The position numbers and the translations under genes are program-made. This document shows, piece after piece, positions 1 through 8,178 of a stretch of 56,498 bases of DNA (the stretch's first letter is position 1; each line of letters starts with the position of its first letter). The notes below the pieces were generated by a model. That model was not told where the DNA came from and did no database searches. It saw nothing but the letters and a program-made list of their open reading frames with translations. Source of the stretch: Erysipelotrichaceae bacterium (lineage in GTDB: Bacteria > Bacillota_I > Bacilli_A > Erysipelotrichales > Erysipelotrichaceae); assembly GCA_030525525.1 (NCBI GenBank), contig JAUNEN010000012.1, forward strand, positions 1 through 56,498. Direction: 5' to 3'.

Positions 1-2
1 TC

Positions 3-278
3 TTCGGTATCCCGATGGTTATGAACCCTCTGCTCGGTATCCCGTTCTTCCTTGCACCTGTTGTTTCCGTTACAATCGGTTACATCCTGACAAAGATCGG
101 ATTCTGCCCGAGATTCGGTGTTGACGCACCTTGGACAACTCCGACAGGTATCCTGGCATTCCTCGCATCCGGCGGTAAGCTGATGGGCGGTCTGTCACAG
201 TTAATCGCATTCGCATCCTCAATTCTCGTCTACACACCGTTTGTTATCATTTCCAACAGACAGACAGAGGCTGCTTAA
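3..278 (+). CDS. PTS sugar EIIC subunit, C-terminal part
   Basis: This is the last 91 codons of a membrane permease subunit of the phosphotransferase system; the start lies before the window. The sequence resembles the end of the cellobiose/lactose (Lac) family EIIC: a hydrophobic stretch with NPLLGIPF, a VDAPWTTPTG segment matching the conserved PWTTP region, then a glycine-rich loop and a final membrane helix ending in a short polar tail. EIIC forms the sugar channel and passes phosphate from EIIB to the incoming sugar at the cytoplasmic membrane. The actual sugar (a beta-glucoside, chitobiose or similar) cannot be told from this piece. It is followed after 19 bases by a small membrane protein gene and then a MurR/RpiR regulator, a common partner of sugar PTS genes. 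Confidence 0.85.
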   Translation, partial: FGIPMVMNPLLGIPFFLAPVVSVTIGYILTKIGFCPRFGVDAPWTTPTGILAFLASGGKLMGGLSQLIAFASSILVYTPFVIISNRQTEAA

Positions 279-297
279 TAGCGGAATAAACTGATTC

Positions 298-603
298 ATG
301 AGTAAGGCGTCAAAGCGCCAGAAACTTACTCAGGAAGAATTAAAAGAGGAGAATAAAAAGCTCCGGCGAGAAATCGCACAAGGTTACATTAATAAAGAGG
401 ACTCAGAGCGTATCGTCAATATGCTGTCAACGCAGAATTTGATCGCTTACGCGATAGTCCTCTTTCTTCCTCCGGTAGGAATCTGGTATATCTGGACAAG
501 AAGAGAGAAGCTGCATCTGAATGATTCATCGGTTTACCTGTGGACATTCGTAGGCTGCGTCATCTTCTACCAGTACATTAAACATTTCGTACTTGGAGGA
601 TGA
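298..603 (+). CDS. small two-helix membrane protein
   Basis: A 101-residue protein that I do not recognise. The first ~40 residues are highly charged and Lys/Glu-rich, likely helical. They are followed by two hydrophobic segments at about residues 46-66 and 78-98, separated by a short basic loop (WTRREKLH), so it is probably a two-pass inner-membrane protein with its N-terminus in the cytoplasm. It sits 19 bases after the EIIC stop and ends at a strong terminator, so it is probably the last gene of the PTS operon. The start codon has only a weak ribosome binding site. Function is unknown; a link to sugar uptake rests on position alone. Confidence 0.65.
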   Translation: MSKASKRQKLTQEELKEENKKLRREIAQGYINKEDSERIVNMLSTQNLIAYAIVLFLPPVGIWYIWTRREKLHLNDSSVYLWTFVGCVIFYQYIKHFVLGG

Positions 604-617
604 GTGCGAATGAAATG

Positions 618-645
618 GAAGCTGATTGTTCAGCTTCTTTTTTTT
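618..645 (+). terminator. intrinsic terminator of the EIIC operon
   Basis: An 8-bp perfect stem (GAAGCTGA at 618-625 with TCAGCTTC at 630-637) and a 4-base loop are followed by eight T residues. It separates the PTS operon from the murR-like gene. Confidence 0.9.
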
Positions 646-669
646 GCAAACATCAAATAAAATAAGCTT

Positions 670-1536
670 ATGAAAATGATTGACCGAATCAAAGACAGAG
701 CAAGTCTGACACCCACCGAAAACGAGATTGTGAAATACATCCGTGTACGGCCGGAAAAAGTTGTCGATATGTCACTTGAGGAACTTTCCGATACAATTTA
801 TGTTTCAAAATCAACGATCATCCGTTTCTGCAAAAAACTCGGCTTTCACGGGCATAAGGAGCTGTGTCTTGAACTGGCCAAGGAGATGAGTTCATTTGTC
901 AGCGATGATGTCGAGCTTGATGCCGCAAAGCCGTTTTCCAAAGGGGACAGTCCGATGGATACGGCCCGAAAGCTTGCCGCTCTGAATCAGAAGGCAATGA
1001 GCGACACATCCGCCGGGATTTCATTCGATGACCTGCAGTCGCTGGCAAAAATGATCTGCAGCGGTAAAGTGTTTACGGTTTTTGCGGTTGAGGAAAGCTA
1101 TCTGCCGGCAAGAGATCTGGCCAACCGGCTTCAGAATCTCGGATATCACATCAGCGTGAATAGTGTTCCTTCCTCTTCCGTCAGCAAAGCCCTCAGTATG
1201 AGCACAAACTCTGCCGCACTGTTTATCACTTACAGCGGCAAAGAGCCTTCCCTGACACAGAGCGCAAGGATTCTGTCCGAGAAAAATGTTCCGGTGTTCT
1301 TAATCTCGGGACCTTCGGCGGGAACACTCAAAAAGTTTGCCGATACAGCGATTGAGATCGGTTTCTATGAACCGCAGCCGAGAAGTTTCATGATCGGCTC
1401 GAGAACGGCAGTTTTCTTTGTGCTGGATCTTCTTTACGGAATGGTCTTCAATATGGATGCCGACAGGCATCAGGCACTTCTGAAAGCAGATTCGGAATAT
1501 CGCCGCAGAACACAGGAAAGCCCTGAGACTCTCTGA
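670..1536 (+). CDS. MurR/RpiR family transcriptional regulator
   Basis: A 288-residue regulator with the two domains of the RpiR family. Residues ~1-75 form the N-terminal HTH_6 domain (LTPTENEIVKYI and SKSTIIRFCKKLGF, the recognition helix region). Residues ~115-250 form a SIS sugar-phosphate-binding domain (VEESYLPARDLANRL, FITYSGKEPSLTQSA). Such proteins sense a phosphosugar and control sugar or amino-sugar genes. It lies just downstream of the PTS EIIC operon, which it probably controls, though this is inferred. The ATG at 670 has no clear Shine-Dalgarno; a second ATG at 676 is possible. Length is normal for the family. Confidence 0.88.
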   Translation: MKMIDRIKDRASLTPTENEIVKYIRVRPEKVVDMSLEELSDTIYVSKSTIIRFCKKLGFHGHKELCLELAKEMSSFVSDDVELDAAKPFSKGDSPMDTARKLAALNQKAMSDTSAGISFDDLQSLAKMICSGKVFTVFAVEESYLPARDLANRLQNLGYHISVNSVPSSSVSKALSMSTNSAALFITYSGKEPSLTQSARILSEKNVPVFLISGPSAGTLKKFADTAIEIGFYEPQPRSFMIGSRTAVFFVLDLLYGMVFNMDADRHQALLKADSEYRRRTQESPETL

Positions 1537-1541
1537 AACAG

Positions 1542-1570
1542 TTGGTTTTCTGAAGCGAATCATGTAGAAT
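1542..1570 (+). promoter_or_regulatory. candidate promoter for HAD gene, possibly leaderless
   Basis: TTGGTT (1542-1547) and TAGAAT (1565-1570) are spaced by 17 bases. The downstream ATG at 1579 is only 8 bases after the -10 box and has no Shine-Dalgarno, so the predicted transcript would start almost on the start codon. Confidence 0.45.
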
Positions 1571-1578
1571 AACCGCAG

Positions 1579-2238
1579 ATGATCAAAGCGGTATTATTCG
1601 ACATGGACGGCATTCTTTATGACAGTGAATGCTTTTATCTGGAAGGGACGATCGATCAGCTGAGAAGCTTAGGCTATGAAGGGCCGGATGAGGCTGTCTA
1701 TGCAACGATCGGTCTTGATATGGAAAGAAACTATGATCTTCTTGAAAAGCTGCTCGATTACAGAGTCAGCAGAGAGGAGATCATACGTCACAACGAGGAG
1801 TATTTTAATGTTCTTCATCCGCTTGATTACAAGGCGATCATGTTCGAAGGAATTCCCGAAGAACTGAGGAATCTCAGAAAGATGGGAATTAAAACAGCAG
1901 TCTGCTCTGCATCGCCCTTAAGCATTATAGAAAACAGCCTGAAGGCAATGGAAATCAGAGACCTCTTTGATTTCGTTGAGACAGGCGAAAATGTAAAACA
2001 TCCGAAGCCTGCCGGAGACATTTATATCCTGGCGGCTGAAGAACTCGGAATTGACCGGAAGGAATGCCTTGTCTATGAAGACAGCAGACTCGGCATTGAA
2101 GCCGGCAGGAATGCGGGAATCTTTACGGTCGCACGTGAGGACAACCGGTTCCATCAGGATCAGAGCAAAGCTGATCTGATTGTAAAAGATATCCATGAAC
2201 TGACTGAATGGATCAGAAAGGAAAATGCCTATGAGTGA
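1579..2238 (+). CDS. HAD family phosphatase (beta-phosphoglucomutase-like)
   Basis: A 219-residue haloacid-dehalogenase-type hydrolase. Motif I is FDMDGILYDSE at residues ~7-17 with the nucleophile and acid aspartates, motif II is VCSAS near residue 110, the conserved Lys is in HPKPAGD, and motif IV is YEDSRLGIEAG. The cap after motif I is helical, as in the beta-phosphoglucomutase/phosphatase subgroup. It probably removes phosphate from a small sugar phosphate in the cytoplasm, but the substrate cannot be read from the sequence. The start codon has no ribosome binding site and sits just after a candidate -10 box. The 3' end overlaps the first possible start of murA, so the two may be co-transcribed. 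Confidence 0.88.
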   Translation: MIKAVLFDMDGILYDSECFYLEGTIDQLRSLGYEGPDEAVYATIGLDMERNYDLLEKLLDYRVSREEIIRHNEEYFNVLHPLDYKAIMFEGIPEELRNLRKMGIKTAVCSASPLSIIENSLKAMEIRDLFDFVETGENVKHPKPAGDIYILAAEELGIDRKECLVYEDSRLGIEAGRNAGIFTVAREDNRFHQDQSKADLIVKDIHELTEWIRKENAYE

Positions 2239-3493
2239 AGTAATGAAAATAGAAGGCGGTCACCTTCTGGAAGGTGAAGTGACCATATCGGGAGCGAAAA
2301 ACGCAACGGTTGCCCTGATTCCGGCGGCAGTGCTTGCCAACGGTCCGGTCACAATTGTCGGCATTCCCCAGATCGCTGATGTCAAGGCTCTGGCGGATAT
2401 TCTGAAGATTCTCAATGTTGAAGTGATTGAAGTCGCCAATGATCATCTGATCATTGATCCGACCCATATGGAGAATGTGGACCTCGATGATGATATCGTC
2501 ACCAAGCTCAGAGCTTCCTATTACTTCATGGGAGCGCTTCTTGGAAAATACGGCCATGTGAGAATGAAGATGCCGGGCGGCTGCTATCTCGGCCCGCGTC
2601 CGATCGATCTGCATCTCAAAGGCTTCGAAGCACTCGGCGCAAAGGTTACTTATGACAAGGCATGCTACACAATCGAAGCCAAGAAGCTCAAAGGCGCTAA
2701 AATCTTCCTGGATATTGCAAGTGTCGGCGCGACCATCAACATCATGATGGCTGCCGTCTATGCAGAAGGAAGAACAACGATTGAAAACGCAGCCAAGGAA
2801 CCGGAAATCATCGATATCGCAACCCTCCTCAACAAAATGGGGGCACGTATCCGCGGTGCCGGTACGAATGTCATCAAGATTGACGGTGTCAAGAGTCTTT
2901 CCGGCTGTTTCCATGAGATCATTCCCGACCGCATCGAAGCAGGTACATTCATTATCATCGCAGCTGCCATGGCAAAGAGAATGGTCATCAACAACATCAT
3001 TCCCCAGCATCTTGAAGCACTTCTTTCCAAGCTGAAGGAAATGGGCGTGCAGATGGAAGTCGGCGTGGACAGCGTCATTATAGAACGTTCGGAAAATCTG
3101 AGGAGTGTCGATATCACAACCAAGCCCTATCCCGGTTTTGCGACCGATCTGCAGCAGCCTCTGACAGCACTTCTGACCCAGGCTGAGGGCGAAGGAAGGG
3201 TCAACGAAACCATTTATATCGAACGCTTCAAGCATTGCCTTGAACTTGAAAAAATGGGCGCGGATATTGAATTGATTCCGGCCGGCGCCATCATCAAGGG
3301 ACCAACAAGGCTTTATGGCACCAAGGTCAGCGCAACTGATCTGAGATGCGGTGCAGCCATGATTGTGGCAGGTCTGATGGCAGATGGCATCACGTCAATC
3401 GACAACGTCTATCATATCGATCGCGGCTATTCTGAAATCGACCGCAAGCTCAGTACACTGGGAGCGAAAATCTGGCGTGAAAATGTCGGCTGA
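2231..3493 (+). CDS. murA: UDP-N-acetylglucosamine 1-carboxyvinyltransferase
   Basis: MurA transfers enolpyruvate from PEP to UDP-GlcNAc, the first committed step of peptidoglycan synthesis in the cytoplasm. The 420-residue length is normal. Visible marks are the N-terminal KIEGGHLLEGEVTISGAKNA region, the catalytic Cys118 in GGCYLGPRPID (the fosfomycin target Cys), and the later FATDLQQP and RGYSEID motifs. ATG occurs at 2225 and 2231; AAAGGA (2216-2221) is 9 bases from the second but only 3 from the first, so I choose 2231. The start overlaps the HAD gene. Firmicutes often carry two paralogues (MurA, MurZ); which one this is cannot be settled here. Confidence 0.96.
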   Translation: MSEVMKIEGGHLLEGEVTISGAKNATVALIPAAVLANGPVTIVGIPQIADVKALADILKILNVEVIEVANDHLIIDPTHMENVDLDDDIVTKLRASYYFMGALLGKYGHVRMKMPGGCYLGPRPIDLHLKGFEALGAKVTYDKACYTIEAKKLKGAKIFLDIASVGATINIMMAAVYAEGRTTIENAAKEPEIIDIATLLNKMGARIRGAGTNVIKIDGVKSLSGCFHEIIPDRIEAGTFIIIAAAMAKRMVINNIIPQHLEALLSKLKEMGVQMEVGVDSVIIERSENLRSVDITTKPYPGFATDLQQPLTALLTQAEGEGRVNETIYIERFKHCLELEKMGADIELIPAGAIIKGPTRLYGTKVSATDLRCGAAMIVAGLMADGITSIDNVYHIDRGYSEIDRKLSTLGAKIWRENVG

Positions 3494-3500
3494 TTCGTTC

Positions 3501-3527
3501 TTGTCAGTGAAAAAACGATGTGATAAT
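3501..3527 (+). promoter_or_regulatory. candidate rpmE promoter
   Basis: TTGTCA at 3501-3506 and an extended -10 (TGT then GATAAT at 3522-3527), with a 15-base spacer, upstream of rpmE. The short spacer is compensated by the TGn extension. Confidence 0.5.
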
Positions 3528-3542
3528 ATTAGTAAGCACTTT

Positions 3543-3568
3543 CTTTAAGCACGCATAGAGGCTTAAGG
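3543..3568 (+). promoter_or_regulatory. hairpin in rpmE leader, possible L31 autoregulation
   Basis: CTTTAAGC (3543-3550) pairs with GCTTAAGG (3561-3568) around a 10-base loop, 17 bases before the rpmE ATG and just before its AAGGGAG ribosome binding site. Leaders that bind the L31 protein are known in several bacterial groups; assignment of this hairpin to such a class is inference. Confidence 0.4.
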
Positions 3569-3585
3569 CAGAAGGGAGACGAACT

Positions 3586-3789
3586 ATGAAAGAAAAGACT
3601 CATCCGAAGTACTATCAGTGCAAAGTCACCTGCACCAGCTGCGGAAGCGAATTCATGACAGGCTCAACTCTGAAGGAAATCAAGGTTGATACCTGCTCAA
3701 ATTGCCATCCGTTCTACACTGGCCGTCAGAGATTCGCACAGGCACAGGGTCGTGTTGAAAAGTTCAATAAGAAATACGGACTTAAGTAA
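3586..3789 (+). CDS. rpmE: 50S ribosomal protein L31, zinc-binding type
   Basis: A 67-residue ribosomal protein of the large subunit that bridges the 50S and 30S heads. It is the zinc-binding (C+) form: Cys residues in [15 protein letters not shown] and in [13 protein letters not shown] supply the metal site. The C-terminal [20 protein letters not shown] is the typical end. A good ribosome binding site (AAGGGAG) lies 7 bases before the ATG. The gene sits between murA and the primary sigma factor and has its own terminator, as in related Gram-positive genomes. Zinc-independent paralogues usually exist elsewhere for zinc starvation. Confidence 0.97.
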   Translation: MKEKTHPKYYQCKVTCTSCGSEFMTGSTLKEIKVDTCSNCHPFYTGRQRFAQAQGRVEKFNKKYGLK

Positions 3790-3790
3790 G

Positions 3791-3813
3791 AAGCTGCTGA
3801 TTGCAGCTTTTTT
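3791..3813 (+). terminator. rpmE terminator
   Basis: AAGCTGC (3791-3797) pairs with GCAGCTT (3803-3809) with a 5-base loop, followed by T residues, immediately after the rpmE stop codon. Confidence 0.85.
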
Positions 3814-3854
3814 CTTTGCATTTTACAGATTGACCGGAAAATTAAATATATCCC

Positions 3855-4023
3855 TGATGAGAGGGCGGAGTGTATCGGTTCTGTGACTGAATAAATGTTA
3901 GCTTATATGTGCGAACACGATGTGTATGAAGCCTGCAGTTATGATTGCAGGCAGTCCTTAATCCAGCCCTCCCCAGGGAGGATAGAAGTCAGCTGGTCCA
4001 GCTGTTCTTCTGTCCTTTTTTTC
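3855..4023 (+). ncRNA. candidate structured RNA between rpmE and rpoD
   Basis: This 374-base gap holds no credible ORF but strong RNA structure. GAGGGC (3861-3866) pairs with GCCCTC (3966-3971), enclosing a GCCTGCA/TGCAGGC hairpin (3931-3937 with 3946-3952) and a small ACAC/GTGT hairpin. A very strong intrinsic terminator follows: AGGATAGAAG (3979-3988) pairs with CTTCTGTCCT (4007-4016), with an inner CAGCTG/CAGCTG stem, then a T-run. That fits a ~160-base independent transcript, or a leader with attenuator before rpoD. I do not recognise it as 6S, SRP, RNase P or tmRNA. Confidence 0.45.
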
Positions 4024-4097
4024 TTTTAATGATTCAAAGCAATCTGATGAAGACATCCGGTCAGGCATGTCACCTGTTTTGTGAATTTTCCTTCACT

Positions 4098-4125
4098 TTG
4101 TTGATTGGCAACCTTGTAGTAAAAT
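4098..4125 (+). promoter_or_regulatory. candidate rpoD promoter
   Basis: TTGTTG (4098-4103), 16-base spacer, TAAAAT (4120-4125), upstream of the sigma factor gene and after the strong terminator at 3979-4022. Confidence 0.5.
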
Positions 4126-4163
4126 AGAGTCAGCAATCTCTATAGACAGGAAAGGGAATCATA

Positions 4164-5324
4164 ATGAAAAACGAACAGAGCAAAACTCTGGATGCTGTCT
4201 GTAATGAATTTCTGGAAAAATCACAGAAAGGTGAGGAAATCTCACAGAAGGCTCTCATGGAAGAAGCTGAAAAGAACCATCTGAGCGAAGAAGAGGAAGA
4301 TCAGCTTTTTGAATGGGTGCAGCAGCAGGGAATATTCCTGATCAGTGATGAAGATATGATCGATGATGAGGAACCTGCAGACAGCGACGAGGACGAAGAA
4401 TTCAATGAAGAGGATGAAGAAGAGCAGGAAGATGAATCGCCGGAAGTCGATTCACCGGATCCGTATGTCGAAAAGGGCAGACGGAGAGTGCATTCCGATT
4501 CCGTTAAAATGTATCTGAAAGAGATCGGCGAAATCGATCTTTTGAGTGCGCAGCAGGAATATGATGTCGCCAAAAGAGTCGCCGAAGGTGATAAAGAAGC
4601 CAAAGAAATCCTGATTTCGAGCAATCTCAGACTTGTCGTCTCCATGGCAAAGGAGTATCTTAACCGTGGCCTTTCCTTTCAGGATCTCATCCAGGAAGGA
4701 AATATCGGTCTGATGCGGGCAGTTGACAAGTTTGATTATACAAAGGGCTTCCGCTTCAGCACCTATGCCACATGGTGGATCCGTCAGTCCATGGTCAGAG
4801 CAATTGCCGACCAGGCACGCGACATCCGTCTGCCTGTTCATATGACTGAACAGATCATGCGGGTCAACCGCGTACAGAGACAGCTGCTGCAGGAGCTCAA
4901 TCGTGAGCCCACCGTTGCCGAAATTGCCGCAAAGATTGAAGGCATGACACCTGAAAAGGTGATGGACATTCAGAAAGTCGGAATGGATCTGGTATCACTG
5001 GAATCTCCGGCCGGCGATGAAGAAAGCAGCACGCTCAGCGATTTTATTCAGGACACAACCGCGGTCGATCCGGTTGCCTATGCCAACAGCTCGGTACTGC
5101 GCGATCAGGTGGACAAACTGCTCAGGGAGCTGCCCGAGCGTGAAGAGAAGATTGTCAGAATGAGATTCGGTCTTGACGGCACCGGGAAAACAAAAACGCT
5201 TGAAGAAGTCGGCAATGAATGCCATGTGACCAGAGAGCGGATCAGACAGATAGAATCCAAGGCTCTGCGCCGTCTGCACCGCAGCATGCAGGTTAACAAG
5301 GAGTTCAGGGATCTCAGAGATTAA
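4164..5324 (+). CDS. rpoD: RNA polymerase primary sigma factor
   Basis: The 386-residue housekeeping (sigma-70, SigA) factor directs RNA polymerase core to TTGACA/TATAAT promoters. Region 1.1 (residues ~1-60) is followed by a very acidic linker (~60-100). Region 1.2 begins at [11 protein letters not shown], region 2 contains [19 protein letters not shown] (melting and -10 recognition), region 3 follows [11 protein letters not shown], and region 4.2 ends with the [22 protein letters not shown] that reads the -35 box. Length is normal. The gene starts after an AGGAAAGGG ribosome binding site and stops 12 bases before prfA, so the two are probably co-transcribed. The usual dnaG partner is not in the window. 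Confidence 0.97.
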   Translation: MKNEQSKTLDAVCNEFLEKSQKGEEISQKALMEEAEKNHLSEEEEDQLFEWVQQQGIFLISDEDMIDDEEPADSDEDEEFNEEDEEEQEDESPEVDSPDPYVEKGRRRVHSDSVKMYLKEIGEIDLLSAQQEYDVAKRVAEGDKEAKEILISSNLRLVVSMAKEYLNRGLSFQDLIQEGNIGLMRAVDKFDYTKGFRFSTYATWWIRQSMVRAIADQARDIRLPVHMTEQIMRVNRVQRQLLQELNREPTVAEIAAKIEGMTPEKVMDIQKVGMDLVSLESPAGDEESSTLSDFIQDTTAVDPVAYANSSVLRDQVDKLLRELPEREEKIVRMRFGLDGTGKTKTLEEVGNECHVTRERIRQIESKALRRLHRSMQVNKEFRDLRD

Positions 5325-5336
5325 GGAGGAACTGCC

Positions 5337-6413
5337 ATGGATGCAGTCAGAACAAAACTGACAGAAATCGAAGACAGATACAACGAAATCAGCGAAGAGA
5401 TGCTGAAAGAGGAAGTCTTCACCAACCCCTCAAAGCTGACAAGACTTTCTAAAGAACAGGCTTCCCTCAAGCAGGCTGTTGATGCATGGCGTCAGTTGAA
5501 GAGCCTCGATGAAAGAATCGAACAGGCGGATGAGATGCTTCATGAAAATGATGAAGAACTGAGGGAAATGGCAAAGATGGAAAAAGAGGAGTGCGAACCG
5601 GAAAGGGAAAAGCTTCTTGAACATATTCAGCACCTGCTGATTCCCCGCGATCCCGATGACGATCATGATGTCATCATGGAGATCAGAGGCGGCGCAGGCG
5701 GAGATGAAGGAAATATCTTTGCCGGCGATCTCTACCGCATGTATACAAAATATGCTGAATCAAAAGGTTGGAAAATCCAGGTGATGGAGGCATCTGTTTC
5801 CGAAGCCGGCGGTTTTTCGCAGATCATCTATTCCGTCAAAGGAAATGATGTCTACCGCGAACTGAAATACGAATCCGGCGTACACCGCGTTCAGCGTGTT
5901 CCAAAGACGGAAGCACAGGGCCGCATCCACACATCCACCGCGACAGTTCTCTGTCAGCCGGAAGCGGAAGAAGAGGATATCGAAATCGATCCGAAGGATC
6001 TGACGATTGAAACCCATCGTGCTTCAGGTGCCGGCGGCCAGCACATCAACAAAACCGACAGTGCTGTCAGAATCGTGCATCTGCCAACCGGCATCACCGT
6101 CAACTGTCAGGAAGGCCGCAGCCAGATTGAAAACAGAGAAACTGCGATGCGCCTGATCAGAGCACGTGTCTATGAAGAGCTCAAGCGCCGCAAGGATGAA
6201 GAAGAAGGAAAGATCAGAAGAGCGAAGATCGGAACCGGTGACCGCTCCGAAAAGATCCGTACCTACAACTATCCGCAGAACCGTGTGACAGATCACAGAA
6301 TCGGTCTGACCATCACCCAGCTTGACCGCATTATGGAAGGCAAGCTGGACGTCATCATCGAAGGTCTTCTGGCGGAAGAGGAAAAGAGAAAGCTGGAGGA
6401 AAATGCAGCGTGA
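5337..6413 (+). CDS. prfA: peptide chain release factor 1
   Basis: RF1 reads UAA and UAG stop codons and triggers peptide release on the ribosome. The 358-residue protein has the helical N-terminal domain, a PKT tripeptide at the position of the RF1 PxT stop-codon motif (in [16 protein letters not shown]), and the universal GGQ motif at residues 233-235 ([16 protein letters not shown]). RF2 would have SPF at the tripeptide, so RF1 is clear. A strong TAAGGAGG site precedes the ATG. The stop overlaps the GTG start of prmC, whose product methylates the GGQ glutamine of this protein. Confidence 0.97.
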   Translation: MDAVRTKLTEIEDRYNEISEEMLKEEVFTNPSKLTRLSKEQASLKQAVDAWRQLKSLDERIEQADEMLHENDEELREMAKMEKEECEPEREKLLEHIQHLLIPRDPDDDHDVIMEIRGGAGGDEGNIFAGDLYRMYTKYAESKGWKIQVMEASVSEAGGFSQIIYSVKGNDVYRELKYESGVHRVQRVPKTEAQGRIHTSTATVLCQPEAEEEDIEIDPKDLTIETHRASGAGGQHINKTDSAVRIVHLPTGITVNCQEGRSQIENRETAMRLIRARVYEELKRRKDEEEGKIRRAKIGTGDRSEKIRTYNYPQNRVTDHRIGLTITQLDRIMEGKLDVIIEGLLAEEEKRKLEENAA

Positions 6414-7267
6414 GCAGATTCAGTGAAAGTGTCAGAAAATACGAAAAGCTCTGCGATCAGAATGACATTCCTTCCGAAACCGTCATGGCTTATCTGGTAG
6501 AGCTTTCCCAGCGTGAACGCTACAACCTCTATGCCAATTTCGAAGTGGAGATGCCGGCAGATCTGGAGAAGGAATTCGATGCAGGAATGAAGCGCATTCT
6601 GGCCGATGAACCGATGGCGCATGTTCTCGGCTACAGCTGGTTTTACGGATACAAGATGATTGTCAACGGCGATGTACTGATCCCGAGAGTCGAAACAGAA
6701 GAGCTATGTGCCCAGGTTCTGGCAAGAATGGATGAAAACTTCGCTGAGTATGAAACAATCGAAACTGCAGATGTCGGCACCGGAAGCGGTGCGATCGCAA
6801 TTGCCGTTTCTCTGGAAGAGCCGAAGGTTCATATGTGCGCAACCGACATCAGTGAAGAAGCACTTGTGACTGCCAGAAAGAATGCCGAAGAAAACGGAGC
6901 TGACATTGAATTCTATGCAGGCGATATGCTGGAACCGTTAATTGAAAAAGGCATCAAGCTCGATGTGCTGATCTCCAATCCTCCCTATATTCCTTCCGAA
7001 GAGGAGATGGAGAAATCGGTTGTCGACTTTGAACCTCATGTCGCTCTGTTCGGCGGTAAGGACGGCCTTTACTTCTATCGCAAAATCTTCGAGAACTGTC
7101 AGAAGGTACTTAAGAAAAAGTCATTCATGGCCTTTGAAATGGGCTGGGATCAAAGAGAGAAGATGAGCCGCCTGGTTGAAGAATACTTCCCTGATACGGA
7201 ATATGAAATCATCAAGGATATGAGCGGCAAGGACAGAATGCTGTTTGTCTATTTCAACTGCAGATAA
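6410..7267 (+). CDS. prmC: release factor glutamine methyltransferase
   Basis: PrmC (HemK) methylates the glutamine of the GGQ motif in RF1 and RF2, using S-adenosylmethionine. The 285-residue protein has an N-terminal helical domain, the SAM-binding motif [17 protein letters not shown], and the catalytic NPPY motif at residues 190-193. It starts at a GTG that overlaps the prfA stop codon by four bases (GTGA), with GGAGG upstream, showing translational coupling with its substrate gene. A terminator follows directly. Confidence 0.96.
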   Translation: MSRFSESVRKYEKLCDQNDIPSETVMAYLVELSQRERYNLYANFEVEMPADLEKEFDAGMKRILADEPMAHVLGYSWFYGYKMIVNGDVLIPRVETEELCAQVLARMDENFAEYETIETADVGTGSGAIAIAVSLEEPKVHMCATDISEEALVTARKNAEENGADIEFYAGDMLEPLIEKGIKLDVLISNPPYIPSEEEMEKSVVDFEPHVALFGGKDGLYFYRKIFENCQKVLKKKSFMAFEMGWDQREKMSRLVEEYFPDTEYEIIKDMSGKDRMLFVYFNCR

Positions 7268-7289
7268 GGATCGTATACCGGTCCTTTTT
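7268..7289 (+). terminator. prmC terminator
   Basis: GGATCG (7268-7273) pairs with CGGTCC (7279-7284), one G-T pair, 5-base loop, then TTTTT. It ends the rpoD-prfA-prmC transcript. Confidence 0.8.
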
Positions 7290-7310
7290 CAAAAAGAAAA
7301 CTTCAGAAAC

Positions 7311-7340
7311 TTGAAGAAAAAAAAGACCGTGCAGTATGAT
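7311..7340 (+). promoter_or_regulatory. candidate sortase promoter
   Basis: TTGAAG (7311-7316), 18-base spacer, TATGAT (7335-7340), just upstream of the sortase start and after a terminator. Confidence 0.5.
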
Positions 7341-7354
7341 AAAACGCGGAGCTG

Positions 7355-8128
7355 ATGATGAAGAAAAAGAAGAAACTATCCAAAGCAGGCCGTATTATCC
7401 TTGATCTTCTCCTTGTGCTTTCCCTGGGAACTGCCGCCTACAGCGGGTATCGTCTGTGGAAGGAGACGGAGAAATACAGAGTATCTGAGAAGTCATACAG
7501 TGAAATCCGCGAGACCGTCATCGTGAGACCGGAAAAACCGCACGGTCAGAATGAGCCTGAAGAAAAAAAGATTGACTGGGATGCACTGAAAGCACTCAAT
7601 CCCGACTTCTTTGCGTGGATTGAACTGGAAGGCAGCTCAATCGATTATCCGGTGATTCAGGGAAGCGACAATGAATGGTATCTCAAGCATCTTCCCGACG
7701 GCACATACAACGATGCCGGAACCATCTTTGCCGATTATGAAAACAAGACTGATTTCAGCGATCGTGTCACTGTACTCTATGGTCATCATATGCTCGAAGA
7801 ACCGCTGATGTTTGCGGAAGTCGAGAATTATGAGAATCAGAGCTGGTATGATTCACATCGGAAGTTTCTGATCCACACACCTGATGCAGAATATGAAATG
7901 TATCCTCTGGCGGGATATGTGACAGGCGGGGATGCCGGATATATCCGGATCAGCTTTGAAGATGATGAAGACTTCATGAATTATGTGAATGACTTCATTG
8001 AAAAGTCTGATTTTGTTTCAGATCAGACTGTCAGCCCGTCCGATCATATTGTCATGTTATCCACATGTTCCTATGATATTTATGACGGCAGATATGTTCT
8101 GATCGGCAGACTGGAAAAAATAAGCTAA
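7355..8128 (+). CDS. class B sortase
   Basis: A 257-residue membrane-anchored cysteine transpeptidase that attaches surface proteins to peptidoglycan. A basic N-terminus (MMKKKKK) precedes one membrane helix at residues ~12-30, then the catalytic domain. Key residues visible are His in LYGHHML (~143), the nucleophilic Cys in LSTCSYDIYDGRYVLIG (~236) and the Arg in the same block (~246). The length and the STCSY context fit class B (SrtB). No gene with a clear sorting signal lies in the window, so the substrate is unknown. Two adjacent ATGs (7355, 7358) are possible starts. Confidence 0.9.
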   Translation: MMKKKKKLSKAGRIILDLLLVLSLGTAAYSGYRLWKETEKYRVSEKSYSEIRETVIVRPEKPHGQNEPEEKKIDWDALKALNPDFFAWIELEGSSIDYPVIQGSDNEWYLKHLPDGTYNDAGTIFADYENKTDFSDRVTVLYGHHMLEEPLMFAEVENYENQSWYDSHRKFLIHTPDAEYEMYPLAGYVTGGDAGYIRISFEDDEDFMNYVNDFIEKSDFVSDQTVSPSDHIVMLSTCSYDIYDGRYVLIGRLEKIS

Positions 8129-8178
8129 AATAGTGCATTGTGAAATGCATGCAGTATACAGAACTGGGAGGGAAAACT

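Noticed and set aside
2213-3235. 340-residue minus-strand ORF
   Set aside because: It lies entirely opposite murA, has a composition typical of antisense reading and no ribosome binding site.
3855-4023. 6S or SRP RNA identity for the rpmE-rpoD RNA
   Set aside because: The long bulged rod of 6S and the conserved SRP loop sequences are not seen; kept only as an unassigned RNA.
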